Part shown: piece after piece, positions 37,558 through 48,280 of the stretch
Layout: each line of letters opens with the position of its first letter
Numbering within the stretch: the stretch's first letter is position 1
Assembly: GCF_025548535.1 (NCBI RefSeq)
Contig: NZ_JAJLQW010000001.1
Location: 620,001-684,000 of the forward strand
Reading direction: 5' to 3'
DNA from: Undibacterium sp. Jales W-56
GTDB lineage: Bacteria; Pseudomonadota; Gammaproteobacteria; Burkholderiales; Burkholderiaceae_D
DNA: 64,000 nucleotides
Made by a program: the position numbers and the translations under genes
The notes under the pieces: generated by a model
What the model saw: the letters and a program-made list of their open reading frames with translations, nothing else
The model's database searches: none
Told to the model about the DNA's origin: nothing

Positions 37558-38733
37558 TTATGCGCCCGCCAGCTCCGCCAGCAAGCGAGCGCGTAGTCTG
37601 GCGTCTTGCGGCGCAACGCCAAATCCCGACAGGCGATTATTCGCATCAAAAAAACGGCTGATCGTAGCACCTTCACCAAGCTCGGTTTCCCAGCGTCCCG
37701 CAGCCGCGTCTTTTGCTGACGGCGCTATCAAGGCGACCGGGTAACTCGGTGTTTTTACGATCACAGGCGCGTGTTTAAAATCGATGACGCTACGTTCGCC
37801 CATCAGGTTGCGAGCGATTGCACGCGCCGCCGTCATCAGCGGCGCGATGTAGGGCAGCACTTGCTGCACGTTCTCAGCGATTTGATACTGTGCGCAATCA
37901 CCCAAGGCATATACCTGCGTTGCGCTGGTTTCGCCATACGCATCGATCAGGATGCCGCGATCGGTGCGCAGACCAGATGCCTCTGCCATGCGTAATTTGG
38001 GACGCAAGCCTACGGCAGACAGCACGAGATCCGCATGGATTACCGAGCCATTCGCCAAATTGATTTGCAATGCATCGCTAGCGGATTGCCGGTTGATGCT
38101 GCTGGCGGTCGTGCCGAGCTGCAGCGCGATGCCGCGTTTGAGTAATGCGTCTTGCAAACCGACAGAGATTGCCTGCGGTGCCAGCGCCGCCAGCGGCAAG
38201 GGCTGCGGGTCGATCAAAGTCACGGCATGTCCGGCACCCGCCAGATCATCGGCGAATTCACAACCGATCAAACCCGCACCGAGGATAGCCACGCGTACCG
38301 TGCCACCTTTTGCCATAATTTTTTCGCGGAACAGCGCGTAGTCATCGATATTGTTCACCGATAACACCTGCGCCGCTGCATCGCCTGCAATCGGCAAGCG
38401 GATCGCTTGCGCGCCCAGCGCAATCACGACTTTGCTGTACTCAAAGCTGCCGGCATTCGTCACAATCTTGCCGGCCGCGGTATCGATGTGATCGACCCTG
38501 GTTTTTGTCAACAAGGTCGCGTTGACCTGGGCCGCCATTTGTTCTGCGGTCTGACTGATCAGGTCTTTTGCCTGTTTATTTTGAGCATATGCATTCGACA
38601 GCATGGGTTTCGAATAAAAACCGCCATCGTCTGCAGTGATGATCAGCAAAGCTGTCGTTTTATCGAGTTTGCGAAACTCGCGGGCAACGGTATAGCCCGC
38701 CAGACCGCTGCCGATGATGACGATAGGAGACAT
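37558..38733 (-). CDS. Rubredoxin-NAD(+) reductase (FAD-dependent)
   Basis: This 391-residue flavoprotein has two dinucleotide folds: IVIIGSGLAGYTVAREFRKL (FAD) and VAILGAGLIGCEFADDLAG (NAD(P)). The FAD-closing motif is VYALGDCAQY, and the segment GGFYSKPMLSNAYAQNK is typical of rubredoxin reductases. It lies downstream of rubredoxin and rubrerythrin genes in the same direction, so electrons would run NADH to reductase, rubredoxin, rubrerythrin. It is soluble and cytoplasmic. Confidence 0.9.
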   Translation of the reverse strand: MSPIVIIGSGLAGYTVAREFRKLDKTTALLIITADDGGFYSKPMLSNAYAQNKQAKDLISQTAEQMAAQVNATLLTKTRVDHIDTAAGKIVTNAGSFEYSKVVIALGAQAIRLPIAGDAAAQVLSVNNIDDYALFREKIMAKGGTVRVAILGAGLIGCEFADDLAGAGHAVTLIDPQPLPLAALAPQAISVGLQDALLKRGIALQLGTTASSINRQSASDALQINLANGSVIHADLVLSAVGLRPKLRMAEASGLRTDRGILIDAYGETSATQVYALGDCAQYQIAENVQQVLPYIAPLMTAARAIARNLMGERSVIDFKHAPVIVKTPSYPVALIAPSAKDAAAGRWETELGEGATISRFFDANNRLSGFGVAPQDARLRARLLAELAGA

Positions 38734-38835
38734 GTTAAAACCCTGATTCGGTGAAAATTAATTGGGTACTGCGCTGAGCCGCACTACCTTTATCTGCAGT
38801 GCAGTGCGCTCTTTTAAATCGACTGGTGTGGTAAA

Positions 38836-39000
38836 TTAAATTTCGACCATATCGAAATCTGCTTTGGCAACGCCGCAATCAGGGCATTCCCAATCTGCCG
38901 GAATATCGTCCCAGCGCGTGCCGGCGGCGATGCCTTCTTCCGGCAAGCCTAAGGATTCGTCATAGATAAAACCGCAAACGATGCATTGATATGTTTTCAT
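38836..39000 (-). CDS. Rubredoxin (54 aa)
   Basis: The minus strand encodes 54 residues starting [15 protein letters not shown] and including [11 protein letters not shown]. The two CxxC pairs (C6-C9 and C39-C42 approximately) bind one iron, and [14 protein letters not shown] is the classical rubredoxin core. It is a small electron carrier between the reductase gene (102 bp downstream) and the rubrerythrin gene (47 bp upstream). Confidence 0.96.
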   Translation of the reverse strand: MKTYQCIVCGFIYDESLGLPEEGIAAGTRWDDIPADWECPDCGVAKADFDMVEI

Positions 39001-39047
39001 GGGATTCTCGATTCTGTAATTGAATTAAATGGCGATCAAACAGCTAT

Positions 39048-39527
39048 TTATGTCTGGGATGCTGCCAGCACGGCACGGTAGTGATTCGCATGACGCTCTT
39101 CGACTTTAGCCAGGGCTGCAAAGCGTTTTGCAGCAGTTTCTAAAGTGCGTTTGAACTGTTCTGCATGTTCTTTGGATTCGGCGATCTGTTCATCATATTC
39201 AGCGACTGCTGCATGATTGCCTTCTTCAATTGCCAGATGGCGGAACTTTGGATACATCTCCGTATATTCGTAGGTCTCACCTTCTATCGCGATTTCCAGT
39301 GCTTTTTGCGGTGTCATTTGCGCTTTTGGGTATAGCAAATCGAGGTGGCCGAATGCATGCATGACTTCTTGCTCTGCGGTTGCTTCGAACGCCAGTGCGA
39401 CGTCCTCTGCGCCTGCTGCACGAGCCAGTTTGGCGAAGTAGCGATATTTGATGTGCGCCATCGATTCGCCTGCAAAGGCAGCTTCGAGGTTCTGGATGGT
39501 AACGGATGGGTTGGCTGTATTACTCAT
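39048..39527 (-). CDS. Rubrerythrin lacking the rubredoxin domain
   Basis: This 159-residue ferritin-like diiron protein has ligand Glu/His motifs in FAGESMAHIKYRYFAK, EATAEQEVMHAFGHL, EGETYEYTEMYPKF and EEGNHAAVAEYDEQI. The C-terminal rubredoxin domain of classical rubrerythrins is missing; a separate rubredoxin is encoded 47 bp downstream instead. It should act as an NADH-linked peroxide reductase when supplied with electrons by rubredoxin. It is divergent from maeB. Confidence 0.93.
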   Translation of the reverse strand: MSNTANPSVTIQNLEAAFAGESMAHIKYRYFAKLARAAGAEDVALAFEATAEQEVMHAFGHLDLLYPKAQMTPQKALEIAIEGETYEYTEMYPKFRHLAIEEGNHAAVAEYDEQIAESKEHAEQFKRTLETAAKRFAALAKVEERHANHYRAVLAASQT

Positions 39528-39819
39528 GGTGGCTCTCCTGATGGTGATCTAAGGGATACGGCTGATTAATTTTGTTTGCTATCAATCTGAAACAAATGAT
39601 AGATATAATTAATAATTTGGTGAAATTGATTGTTTACACCGTATCGATAGAAAATTACTATATCCAGCCTAATTTCCACAAAAAATTGAATTTAGTTATG
39701 TTTAAAAGTCATAGGAGTCGTACAAATACGTATAAAGTTAGAGGGATCCCTCTGCTAGAATCACAGACCATTCGTAAGTACTAAGTAAGCAAGCAAATAA
39801 AAAAGAGAGGCCGCAGAGT

Positions 39820-42132
39820 ATGGATTCGTCAGCAGATCAGAAAGAACTTTTACGTCAACAATTGCGTCAGGCAGCACTGGAGTATCACGAGTTTCCGACT
39901 CCCGGCAAAATCAGCGTCACACCGACCAAACAACTGACGAATCAACGCGATCTGGCTCTGGCTTACTCTCCTGGTGTGGCATCTCCTTGCGAAGAAATCG
40001 TGGCAGACCCTGCCAACGCATTCAAATATACCGCCCGCGGCAATCTGGTCGGCGTGATCACCAACGGTACTGCGGTACTCGGTCTCGGTAACATCGGCCC
40101 GCTGGCGTCCAAGCCGGTGATGGAAGGCAAGGGCGTCCTGTTCAAAAAATTCGCCGGCATCGATGTTTTCGATATCGAAATCAATGAACTTGATCCAGAC
40201 AAGCTGGTGGATATCATCGCCTCGCTGGAGCCGACCTTTGGCGGCATCAATCTGGAAGACATCAAGGCGCCGGAATGTTTCTACATCGAGCGCCAATTGC
40301 GTGAGCGCATGAAGATTCCGGTCTTCCATGACGATCAGCACGGTACCGCGATCATTGTCGGTGCGGCGATTATCAATGGCCTTAAAGTGATCGGCAAAGA
40401 CATCAAGAATTGCAAACTGGTGGTCTCCGGCGCCGGCGCCGCCGCGCTTGCCTGTCTGGATTTGCTGGTCGATCTCGGCTTCCCGATTCCGAATATCTAC
40501 GTCACCGATCTGGCGGGTGTGGTCTATAAAGGCCGTGCCGAACTGATGGATCCGGACAAAGAGCGTTTTGCGCAAGAAACTTCAGCGCGCAGCCTGAAAG
40601 AAGTCATCGAAGGCGCAGATATTTTCCTCGGTTTGTCGGCTGGCGGCGTACTGAAAAAAGAGATGGTCAAAGCCATGGCCGACAAGCCCTTGATCCTGGC
40701 GCTGGCCAATCCGACTCCGGAAATCTTGCCGGAAGAAGTCAAGTCGGTGCGTGACGATGCCATCATGGCGACCGGTCGTTCCGACTTCCCGAACCAGGTG
40801 AACAACGTCCTGTGTTTCCCGTATATTTTCCGCGGCGCACTCGACTGCGGCGCGACCACCATCACACGTGAGATGGAAGTCGCGGTGGTCTATGCGATTG
40901 CCGAACTCGCGCAAGCCGAACAGTCCGACGTGGTGGCCTCCGCGTATGGGATCGCCAATCTGAGCTTCGGTCCCGAATACCTGATTCCAAAACCGTTCGA
41001 CCCGCGCCTGATGATCAAGATCGCACCGGCGGTGGCCAAGGCAGCCGAAGAATCCGGTGTGGCAGCGCGTCCGATCAAGGACATGCAAGCCTATGTCGAT
41101 AGGCTGCAGCAATTTGTCTACCATAGCGGCACCTTCATGAAACCCTTGTTCCAGGTCGCGAAAAAAGCACCGGATGAACGCAAGCGCATCGTGTATGCCG
41201 AGGGCGAAGAAGAGCGCGTCCTGCGTGCGGTGCAAGTGGTGGTCGATGAGAAACTGGCAAAGCCGATTTTAGTCGGTCGTCCGAATATACTCGATCAGCG
41301 CATTGAAAAATTTGGCCTGCGCCTGAAAGCCGGTATCGATTTCGAAGTCATCAATCCTGAGTTCGATCCGCGCTTCCGCGACTACTGGCAAACCTATTAT
41401 GAGATGACCTGCCGTAAGGGAAATAGCCAGCAATATGCCAAACTAGAAATGCGTCGCCGCCACTCCTTGATCGGCGCCATGATGATCCACAAAGGTGATG
41501 CGGACGGCATGATCTGCGGCACTTTTGGCACCACGGGCCTGCATTTGAATTACGTCAATCAGGTGCTCGGCAAACGCGACGGTGTAAATGTATATGCCGC
41601 GATGAATGCGCTGGTCTTGCCGGATCGTCAGCTGGTGCTGGTCGATACCCATGTCAATGAAAACCCGAGTGCAGAACAGATCGCCGAGATCACGATACTG
41701 GCCGCCGAAGAGATGCGTCGTTTTGGCGTCAAGCCACGCGCCGCCTTGTTGTCGCATTCGAACTTCGGTTCCAGCAACAGCGAGTCTGCGCAAAAAATGC
41801 GTGCTGCACTGGCGATTATTCAGCGCGATGCGCCGGATCTGGAAGTCGATGGCGAGATGCATGGCGACACGGCTCTGGACAGTGCTTACCGTACCAAGAT
41901 GATGCCGGGTACGACCTTGAAGGGCGACGCGAATTTGCTGGTCATGCCGAACATCGATGCCGCGAATATTGCCTACAACTTGCTGAAAACGACCGCCGGT
42001 AACAACGTCGCGATCGGCCCTATCCTGCTCGGTTGCGCAAAGCCGGTACACATCCTGACGCCGTCGGCAACGGTGCGTCGCATCGTGAATATGACGGCTT
42101 TATGTGTGGTGGATGCGGTCGCCCAGCGGTGA
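39820..42132 (+). CDS. maeB: NADP-dependent malic enzyme with phosphotransacetylase-like domain
   Basis: This 770-residue protein has a malic enzyme N-terminal part (about 1-430; [45 protein letters not shown](P) site [16 protein letters not shown]) and a C-terminal phosphate acetyl/butyryltransferase-like domain (about 445-770). Such two-domain enzymes (MaeB) make pyruvate and NADPH from malate. The PTA-like domain is regulatory, responding to acetyl-CoA, and not catalytic. The start has AGAGAGG ahead of it. Confidence 0.96.
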   Translation: MDSSADQKELLRQQLRQAALEYHEFPTPGKISVTPTKQLTNQRDLALAYSPGVASPCEEIVADPANAFKYTARGNLVGVITNGTAVLGLGNIGPLASKPVMEGKGVLFKKFAGIDVFDIEINELDPDKLVDIIASLEPTFGGINLEDIKAPECFYIERQLRERMKIPVFHDDQHGTAIIVGAAIINGLKVIGKDIKNCKLVVSGAGAAALACLDLLVDLGFPIPNIYVTDLAGVVYKGRAELMDPDKERFAQETSARSLKEVIEGADIFLGLSAGGVLKKEMVKAMADKPLILALANPTPEILPEEVKSVRDDAIMATGRSDFPNQVNNVLCFPYIFRGALDCGATTITREMEVAVVYAIAELAQAEQSDVVASAYGIANLSFGPEYLIPKPFDPRLMIKIAPAVAKAAEESGVAARPIKDMQAYVDRLQQFVYHSGTFMKPLFQVAKKAPDERKRIVYAEGEEERVLRAVQVVVDEKLAKPILVGRPNILDQRIEKFGLRLKAGIDFEVINPEFDPRFRDYWQTYYEMTCRKGNSQQYAKLEMRRRHSLIGAMMIHKGDADGMICGTFGTTGLHLNYVNQVLGKRDGVNVYAAMNALVLPDRQLVLVDTHVNENPSAEQIAEITILAAEEMRRFGVKPRAALLSHSNFGSSNSESAQKMRAALAIIQRDAPDLEVDGEMHGDTALDSAYRTKMMPGTTLKGDANLLVMPNIDAANIAYNLLKTTAGNNVAIGPILLGCAKPVHILTPSATVRRIVNMTALCVVDAVAQR

Positions 42133-42203
42133 TCGAAGCGCCGTGAAGTTGAGCGGGCGACGAAAAAATTTATCGCGATTGAAATAAGTCATCGCCAGAT
42201 GAA

Positions 42204-42240
42204 GAAAGCCGGATATCTGAACAGGATATCCGGCTTTTTT
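42204..42240 (+). terminator. Terminator of maeB
   Basis: AAAGCCGGATATC and GATATCCGGCTTT form a stem with a 6-bp loop and a T6 tail, 72 bp beyond the maeB stop. Confidence 0.9.
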
Positions 42241-42321
42241 ATTCGCATCATGCGGTTGAATCGCCCGCAGAATTTGCCGCCGCGTCTGTCAGGCCATTTG
42301 ATGCGCTGTTCTTAAGCTTGG

Positions 42322-43899
42322 CTAGCGAGTAACCCGGCGCAATTGAGGGGCGCCATTCAACTTAAATTGCCGCACCACTTCCGCCAGGCTGGCGGCCTGA
42401 TCCTGCATCGACTGCGCTGCTGCGGCGGCTTGTTCTACCAGCGCTGCGTTTTGTTGCGTGGCCTCATCCATCTGCACAATCGCATCATTCACTTGCTGGA
42501 TTCCCGAGCTTTGCTCTTGTCCCGCTAAAGTGATCTCGCCGACAATGGTGACCACGCGTTTCACGCTGGCGACAATTTCTACCATCGTGGCGCCGGCTTT
42601 CTCTACCAGCTTGCTGCCGTTGTCGACTTTTTCTACCGAATCATCGATCAGTGTTTTAATCTCTTTAGCTGCGCTGGCGCTGCGTTGCGCCAGATTGCGC
42701 ACCTCGGATGCCACCACGGCAAAGCCGCGGCCCTGCTCACCGGCGCGCGCCGCCTCTACTGCGGCATTGAGCGCCAGGATATTGGTCTGGAAGGCGATGC
42801 CGTCAATCACGCTGATGATGTCGACGATCTTCTTCGAGGATTCGTTAATCGATTCCATACGCTCCACCACCTGGTCGACCACCACGCCGCCCTGGATGGC
42901 AATCTCGGACGCCGATACGGCTAATTGATTGGCCTGACGGGCACTTTCTGCGTTATGCCTGACAGTGGCGGTCAGTTCTTCTATGGTCGATGCGGTTTCT
43001 TCCAGTGAGCCGGCCTGCCGCTCGGTACGGTTGGATAAGTCCAGATTGCCGCTGGCAATTTCCTCAGAGGCATTGGCGATAGTGTCGGTGCCCATCCGGA
43101 CCTGATTGACTATTTTGAGCAAATTGTTGTTCATGGATTGGAGCGAGTTAAGCAGCTGGCCTGTTTCATCACGGGTACTCGACTCGATATGCGCCGTCAA
43201 ATCACCGGCGGCGATGGTTTCTGCAATATCGACCGCCTGGTTTAGCGGTCGTGTAATACCTATGGCCAGGCGCCATGCGATCAGCCAGCCCAGAAGAAAT
43301 AGTGCTCCGCCAAAAAACAATAAAAGAAGGCGGCTTTGCGTATTGATCTCTTGAATGCTGTCGGCCATTTTATTGATGCTGGCTCGTTGCAAATCTAGCA
43401 GTTGCTGTAATAAATCGAGATAACTTGTCGCTGCGGCAGTGTAGGTAGTTTCAAATATCTTATTCGCTTCCTCGGTATTGTTGTCGGCCTTTGCTTTGGC
43501 GATGGCATCTCTCACCGCGATATAATTTTTTCGGGTCGCAGTCAGTTGGTCAAAAACTTTTCGCTCTTCGTCGCTGGTGAGCAATCCTTCAATTTTCTTT
43601 TGCAGCTCAGTTGACTGTTTGCTGGAGGCGACTGAATCGCTGGCAAAATAGGCGCTCAGGCTAGAGTCTGAGCTCTTGGCAATCGCTGTAGTGCGCCTGA
43701 CGCCGGATTGAATGACGCGATACCAGTCAGAAACGAGCCGCTCTTTGGTAAGCGGTGTTTTTAAAATTGTCGCCGTGGTGTCCGCTACTTTAGAGAGCTG
43801 CATCAGGCTAAGACCAAGCAGCGCGATCATCGATAATAAGATTACGGCAAAACCCAAGCTAAGCCGCTTACCGATTTTCATATTAGGGAAAAAATTCAT
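42322..43899 (-). CDS. Methyl-accepting chemotaxis protein
   Basis: This 525-residue chemoreceptor has TM1 (about 10-32), a periplasmic four-helix-bundle sensor (about 33-190), TM2 (about 191-212), HAMP ([24 protein letters not shown]) and a signalling domain. The conserved hairpin is [32 protein letters not shown]. There is no C-terminal NWETF-type pentapeptide, as it ends in PQLRRVTR. The ligand is unknown. It is a single gene, with the usual position away from che clusters. Confidence 0.94.
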   Translation of the reverse strand: MNFFPNMKIGKRLSLGFAVILLSMIALLGLSLMQLSKVADTTATILKTPLTKERLVSDWYRVIQSGVRRTTAIAKSSDSSLSAYFASDSVASSKQSTELQKKIEGLLTSDEERKVFDQLTATRKNYIAVRDAIAKAKADNNTEEANKIFETTYTAAATSYLDLLQQLLDLQRASINKMADSIQEINTQSRLLLLFFGGALFLLGWLIAWRLAIGITRPLNQAVDIAETIAAGDLTAHIESSTRDETGQLLNSLQSMNNNLLKIVNQVRMGTDTIANASEEIASGNLDLSNRTERQAGSLEETASTIEELTATVRHNAESARQANQLAVSASEIAIQGGVVVDQVVERMESINESSKKIVDIISVIDGIAFQTNILALNAAVEAARAGEQGRGFAVVASEVRNLAQRSASAAKEIKTLIDDSVEKVDNGSKLVEKAGATMVEIVASVKRVVTIVGEITLAGQEQSSGIQQVNDAIVQMDEATQQNAALVEQAAAAAQSMQDQAASLAEVVRQFKLNGAPQLRRVTR

Positions 43900-44509
43900 T
43901 TTCTTCTTTCATTAAAAATGACGGATTTGACGAAGCAATACGACTGACAATTGCATCAATCCATGCAACAAAACAGTGACGCCGTATCGGCGTGCATGAG
44001 CAATACGTGCACCAGCGGGGGTGCTATTCTGCCACACGAAAATGAACTCGTAATAATTCGTAGCAATTCGTAATACGGGTAAAGAATCGGAGTCTCTTTG
44101 ATTGCTCCTTCAAGCTTGTTGCGCGCAGTCTCAGGCGGCATGCCTTATCGGGGTGATGTGAACCAACCCAAGCTAGTTATTTATATTGGAATCATCTTAA
44201 GCCGAATAATCGCAGGAAGGCAATTATTGTTTAATCCAGATGCTCGGTATCGCCGGTAAATCCGCTGTGCGCTCGCAACATCCTGTCTGCCGGCGCAAAA
44301 ACAGGTCAGGCTTTACTTCCCTATGAGGCGGTCGGCCTGATGGATGATGCTCTGTTGCGGGACGCGGAGTTATCGTGGATTGCAGGGGTATTATTTATAC
44401 TCCTTCCCAGTATATTTTTATCGCGCAAGTTACATATGCGGCTTAGGCTTGTTTTGTTAAATTTAATGGGGAGTATGTGTGTTTATAGTGACGTTTGAGG
44501 TTCCTTAAG
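43900..44509. other. Intergenic region between the chemoreceptor and 5'-nucleotidase genes
   Basis: 610 bp with no gene I can support. One 61-codon frame has no family match or ribosome site. A small cluster of ATTCGTA-like words (TCGTAATA, ATTCGTAGCA, ATTCGTAATAC at about 44049-44076) lies in the likely chemoreceptor promoter area. Otherwise I see nothing. Confidence 0.45.
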
Positions 44510-45412
44510 TCACTGTTTAATCGGTACCCGTCCGGTCGCCACCACACTCGATGCGCGCTCGCAATGGCCGTGCTGATCGTCAAAGAACATATGCGGTTTG
44601 AAAGCGCCCAGTACGGCGGACTTATGCACGCCGCCCATGAAGAAGGTTTCGTCGATCGCGATATTCCATGCGCGCAGCGTACGGATCACCCGTTCGTGCG
44701 CTGGCGATGAGCGCGCAGTGACCAGTGCGGTGCGCAAAGGAAAGGCTCTGCCATCGGCGCTTTTAAAATTATTTTGCAGGAAGGACAGCGCCACCAGCAG
44801 ACGGGCGAACGGACCTTCCGGCAGCGGCTTGCTGGCGTTGTCGCGTTCATGCTGCTCGAAGGCTTCAATCCCTTGTTCCTGATAAATCCGTTCCGATTCA
44901 TCTGAAAAAATCACCGCATCGCCATCGAATGCAATCCGGATTTGCTCCAACTCTTGCTGCGGATTCTCCGGGATGCCGTACAGCAAAGCGGCTGCCATGC
45001 CGGAATTGATCGCAGCCTGCACATCGTCTTCATGTAGCGATAAAAACAAACTCAGATTGAACGCCTGCAAATACGGCGACAAGGAGGCGCCGCCTACCAG
45101 CGCCGCACGGGAAATGTCGAGGCCGTAATGCTTGATCGAATTGAAAATGCGCAAGGAAGTCTCGGACGAATTGCGCGACATGATCACGACTTCGACCAGC
45201 CTGTGCTGCGGCGTCAGGGTGTTCAGATGCAGCAAGGCCTTGACCAGCGCAAATCCGGCGCCGGGCTTGAGAATCGTATTTTCATTATCCAGCTGGTGCT
45301 GCCGGTAGGCTGCCAAGCCATCGTCCTGAAAAATACGTTCTTCGACTTCCAGATCGAACAAGGCGCGGGAAGAGATGCCAACGACTAATAAATTATCGAG
45401 CGAAAAAGCCAT
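44510..45412 (-). CDS. Cytosolic-type 5'-nucleotidase
   Basis: From the ATG at 45412 this is 300 residues of the 5'-nucleotidase family related to eukaryotic cN-I. It opens SLDNLLVVGISSRALFDLE and contains the haloacid-dehalogenase-like acid cluster AFDGDAVIFSDESE and FFDDQHGHCE. Such enzymes remove phosphate from nucleoside monophosphates in the cytoplasm. A TTG start at 45493 would extend it into the upstream DUF2237 gene and is less likely, though neither has a good ribosome site. It follows the DUF2237 gene in the same direction. Confidence 0.82.
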   Translation of the reverse strand: MAFSLDNLLVVGISSRALFDLEVEERIFQDDGLAAYRQHQLDNENTILKPGAGFALVKALLHLNTLTPQHRLVEVVIMSRNSSETSLRIFNSIKHYGLDISRAALVGGASLSPYLQAFNLSLFLSLHEDDVQAAINSGMAAALLYGIPENPQQELEQIRIAFDGDAVIFSDESERIYQEQGIEAFEQHERDNASKPLPEGPFARLLVALSFLQNNFKSADGRAFPLRTALVTARSSPAHERVIRTLRAWNIAIDETFFMGGVHKSAVLGAFKPHMFFDDQHGHCERASSVVATGRVPIKQ

Positions 45413-45489
45413 AGGGATCAGTATGTTTTCAATAACGGTGAATGGAGTCGGAGGATCGGAAGCCGGAGTGAATCTTGACCAAGCCTTGC

Positions 45490-45900
45490 TCAAAGATTGG
45501 ATGACAACTCATCGTGTCCGGTCCTGCTGTCAAACTGCTCGAGTATCTCCAGTTCCACCAACTGTAACATCTTGATGTTGGTACTTTCCAAGACCACCAG
45601 CGGCGCAACGCCATCGTCCATCGCTTCCAGCCAGCGGTTCGCGCACAGACACCATTGATCGCCGGGTTGCAGGCCGGGGAAGTTCCATTCCAGGCGCGGC
45701 GTCATTAAATCGTTACCCCGGCTTTTGCTATACATCAAAAAACTCGCCGTCACGATGACGCAAATGATGTGCGTGCCGACATCTTGCTCATTGGTTTTGC
45801 AGCAGCCATCACGCAAAAAACCGGTCAGGGGATCGAAGGAGCAAGGCACCAGCGGTTGCCCAAACACGTTCAGGGCTGGCGGAATGGCGGATGTTGACAT
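45490..45900 (-). CDS. DUF2237 family protein
   Basis: This 136-residue protein has the highly conserved family pattern ALNVFGQPLVPCSFDPLTGFLRDGCCKTNEQDVGTHIICVI, SKSRGNDL and WNFPGLQPGDQWCLCANRW. Several conserved cysteines suggest metal or redox chemistry, but the function is unknown. The ATG at 45900 is preferred over a TTG nine bases upstream. It is transcribed toward the 5'-nucleotidase gene. Confidence 0.85.
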   Translation of the reverse strand: MSTSAIPPALNVFGQPLVPCSFDPLTGFLRDGCCKTNEQDVGTHIICVIVTASFLMYSKSRGNDLMTPRLEWNFPGLQPGDQWCLCANRWLEAMDDGVAPLVVLESTNIKMLQLVELEILEQFDSRTGHDELSSNL

Positions 45901-46015
45901 AAATTGCAAGGCTTTCAGGAGAGCTATCGGATTGCGTAAAACAGCGTGGATGTACTGAAGAATACAGGAAATTATTCAAGCCTCAATTGCTGAGGTAAAC
46001 AAATTTTTATTTATC

Positions 46016-46218
46016 GGGACTTACGCAAAACGGCAAGCTGCTTACCACCGTCCACATTGAACCCGCAGGCTGGATGCGGCTTTCAGAGACATTTCGTGCC
46101 AACAGGCGCACCCGGCTTGCGGGTTCGTTTTTATATTCATTTCATAGAACCGGTCCTCTTGCTTTTCTCTGTGTCTCCGTGTCTCGGTGGTGAGAGGTTT
46201 GGTGTTTGCGTAAATCCC
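46016..46218 (-). mobile_element. MITE-like dispersed repeat, copy A
   Basis: This 203-bp non-coding element is bounded by GGGACTTACGCAAA and TTTGCGTAAATCCC, which are inverted with one mismatch. ATTTAT lies directly outside on the right and one base outside on the left, like a target duplication. The interior carries the blocks GCTGCTTACC, TTTCGTGCCAACAGGCG, CTTGCGGGTT and a CTCTGTGTCTCCGTGTCTC run. It is inverted relative to copies B and C and lies 98 bp before ilvD. Confidence 0.8.
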
Positions 46219-46316
46219 ATTTATATCTAATGCGACCTAATTTCATGTAAAACCCCTATTTGACAACAAAATCATCCGGGTGCACTCTAAGAACATATTT
46301 ACTCTGGAGAGACATC

Positions 46317-48179
46317 ATGCCGCAATACCGTTCCCGCACTACCACGCATGGCCGCAATATGGCAGGCGCCCGCGCATTATGGCGCGCCACTGGCATGAAG
46401 GACGGCGACTTCGACAAACCGATCATCGCGGTGGTGAATTCCTTCACGCAATTCGTGCCGGGTCATGTGCATTTGAAGGATCTGGGGCAACTGGTTGCGC
46501 GCGAGATCGAGGCCGCCGGCGGCGTCGCTAAAGAATTCAATACGATTGCGGTAGATGACGGGATTGCGATGGGTCATGGCGGTATGCTGTACTCGCTGCC
46601 ATCACGCGACCTGATTGCCGATTCGGTCGAATACATGGTGAATGCGCATTGCGCAGATGCCATGGTGTGTATCTCGAATTGCGACAAAATTACCCCAGGC
46701 ATGTTGATGGCGGCGATGCGGGTGAATATTCCGGTGGTGTTTGTCTCCGGCGGCCCGATGGAAGCGGGCAAGGTCTTGAAAGTCGTCAACGGCTCACAAA
46801 AAATCATCAAGCTCGATCTGGTCGATGCCATGATCAAGGCTGGCGACAGCACAGTCAGTGATGCCGATGTGGCAGAGATCGAGCGCTCGGCTTGCCCGAC
46901 CTGTGGTTCTTGTTCCGGCATGTTCACCGCCAATTCGATGAACTGCCTGACCGAGGCGCTGGGCCTGGCCTTGCCAGGTAACGGCACGATACTCGCGACG
47001 CATTCTGATCGTAAAGAACTGTTCTTACGCGCCGGCCGTCTGATTGTCGATATCGCCAAACGTTATTACGAGCATGATGACGCCTCGGTTTTGCCGCGCA
47101 GTATCGCGAGCAAAGCTGCGTTCGAGAACGCCATGGCACTCGATGTATCGATGGGCGGCTCGACCAATACCGTGCTGCATTTGCTGGCAGCCGCACATGA
47201 AGCCGGGGTGGCATTCGACATGGCGGATATCGACCGCATCTCGCGCAAAGTGCCTTGCCTGTGCAAGGTCGCCCCAATGACGGACAAATACCATATCGAA
47301 GACGTACACCGGGCCGGCGGTATCATCAGTATCCTCGGTGAGCTGGCGCGTGGCGGTTTGCTGGATACCAGCTTGCCGACCATCCACAGTAAAACCATGG
47401 GCGATGCGATTGCCAATAACGACATCATGTGTACCCAGGATCCGGCGGTGCATCAGTTGTTCCGCGCGGCGCCGGGCGGTGTGCCGACGCAAACGGCTTT
47501 CTCGCAATCTGAACGGTTTGAAGCAGTCGATACCGATCGCAGCAGCGGCTGTATCCGCGACAAAGCGCATGCCTATTCGCAAGATGGCGGCCTCGCCGTG
47601 TTGTACGGCAATCTGGCAGAAAAAGGCTGCATCGTAAAGACCGCGGGCGTGGACGAAAGTATCCTCAAATTCAGCGGCAAGGCACGGGTGTTCGAGAGCC
47701 AGGATGCCGCAGTCGATGCGATCATGGGCGACACCGTGCATGAAGGCGATGTCGTCATCATCCGTTACGAAGGTCCCAAAGGCGGTCCCGGCATGCAAGA
47801 GATGCTATACCCGACTTCGTATATCAAATCCAAAGGCTTAGGCAAAGCATGCGCCCTGTTCACCGACGGTCGCTTCTCTGGCGGCTCATCGGGTCTGGTG
47901 ATCGGCCATGCCTCGCCGGAAGCCGCAGAGGGCGGCGCGATTGGCCTGGTGGAAGAGGGCGACATGATCGACATCGACATCCCACAGCGCAGCATCAATT
48001 TGCGCATCAGCGATGCCACATTGGCAGAGCGCCGCGCCGCGATGGAAGCCAAAGGCGAGGCGGCCTGGCTGCCGGTCAATCGCGATCGCTACGTATCGCA
48101 GGCGCTGCAAGCCTATGCCGCGTTGACGACCTCGGCAGATCGCGGTGCCGTGCGGGATTTGTCGCAGTTAAAGCGCTGA
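46317..48179 (+). CDS. ilvD: Dihydroxy-acid dehydratase
   Basis: This 620-residue enzyme of branched-chain amino-acid synthesis has iron-sulfur and metal motifs [32 protein letters not shown] and the C-terminal [19 protein letters not shown]. It dehydrates dihydroxy-isovalerate and dihydroxy-methylvalerate. The ATG at 46317 has GGAGAG 6 bases upstream and matches the family start ([25 protein letters not shown] split here by position). An upstream ATG at 46260 lacks these. It is bracketed by inverted repeat copies A and B. Confidence 0.97.
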   Translation: MPQYRSRTTTHGRNMAGARALWRATGMKDGDFDKPIIAVVNSFTQFVPGHVHLKDLGQLVAREIEAAGGVAKEFNTIAVDDGIAMGHGGMLYSLPSRDLIADSVEYMVNAHCADAMVCISNCDKITPGMLMAAMRVNIPVVFVSGGPMEAGKVLKVVNGSQKIIKLDLVDAMIKAGDSTVSDADVAEIERSACPTCGSCSGMFTANSMNCLTEALGLALPGNGTILATHSDRKELFLRAGRLIVDIAKRYYEHDDASVLPRSIASKAAFENAMALDVSMGGSTNTVLHLLAAAHEAGVAFDMADIDRISRKVPCLCKVAPMTDKYHIEDVHRAGGIISILGELARGGLLDTSLPTIHSKTMGDAIANNDIMCTQDPAVHQLFRAAPGGVPTQTAFSQSERFEAVDTDRSSGCIRDKAHAYSQDGGLAVLYGNLAEKGCIVKTAGVDESILKFSGKARVFESQDAAVDAIMGDTVHEGDVVIIRYEGPKGGPGMQEMLYPTSYIKSKGLGKACALFTDGRFSGGSSGLVIGHASPEAAEGGAIGLVEEGDMIDIDIPQRSINLRISDATLAERRAAMEAKGEAAWLPVNRDRYVSQALQAYAALTTSADRGAVRDLSQLKR

Positions 48180-48215
48180 TGGTCGACGGTTTATCGACGA
48201 TTGGCAGCATTCTGG

Positions 48216-48251
48216 AAAAAGCCTCAAACGCGAGTTTGAGGCTTTTTTATT
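48216..48251 (+). terminator. Terminator of ilvD
   Basis: AAAAAGCCTCAAAC and GTTTGAGGCTTTTT form a stem with a short GCGA loop and a T-run, about 40 bp after the stop. Confidence 0.9.
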
Positions 48252-48280
48252 CCTATTTTGGAAATTAAGAATATCAATTA

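Noticed and set aside
39850..41235. Long antisense frames inside maeB
   Set aside because: These are shadows of a highly coding-biased gene; no ribosome sites or family motifs.
43956..44141. 61-codon minus-strand frame between chemoreceptor and nucleotidase genes
   Set aside because: No translation signal and no recognisable features.
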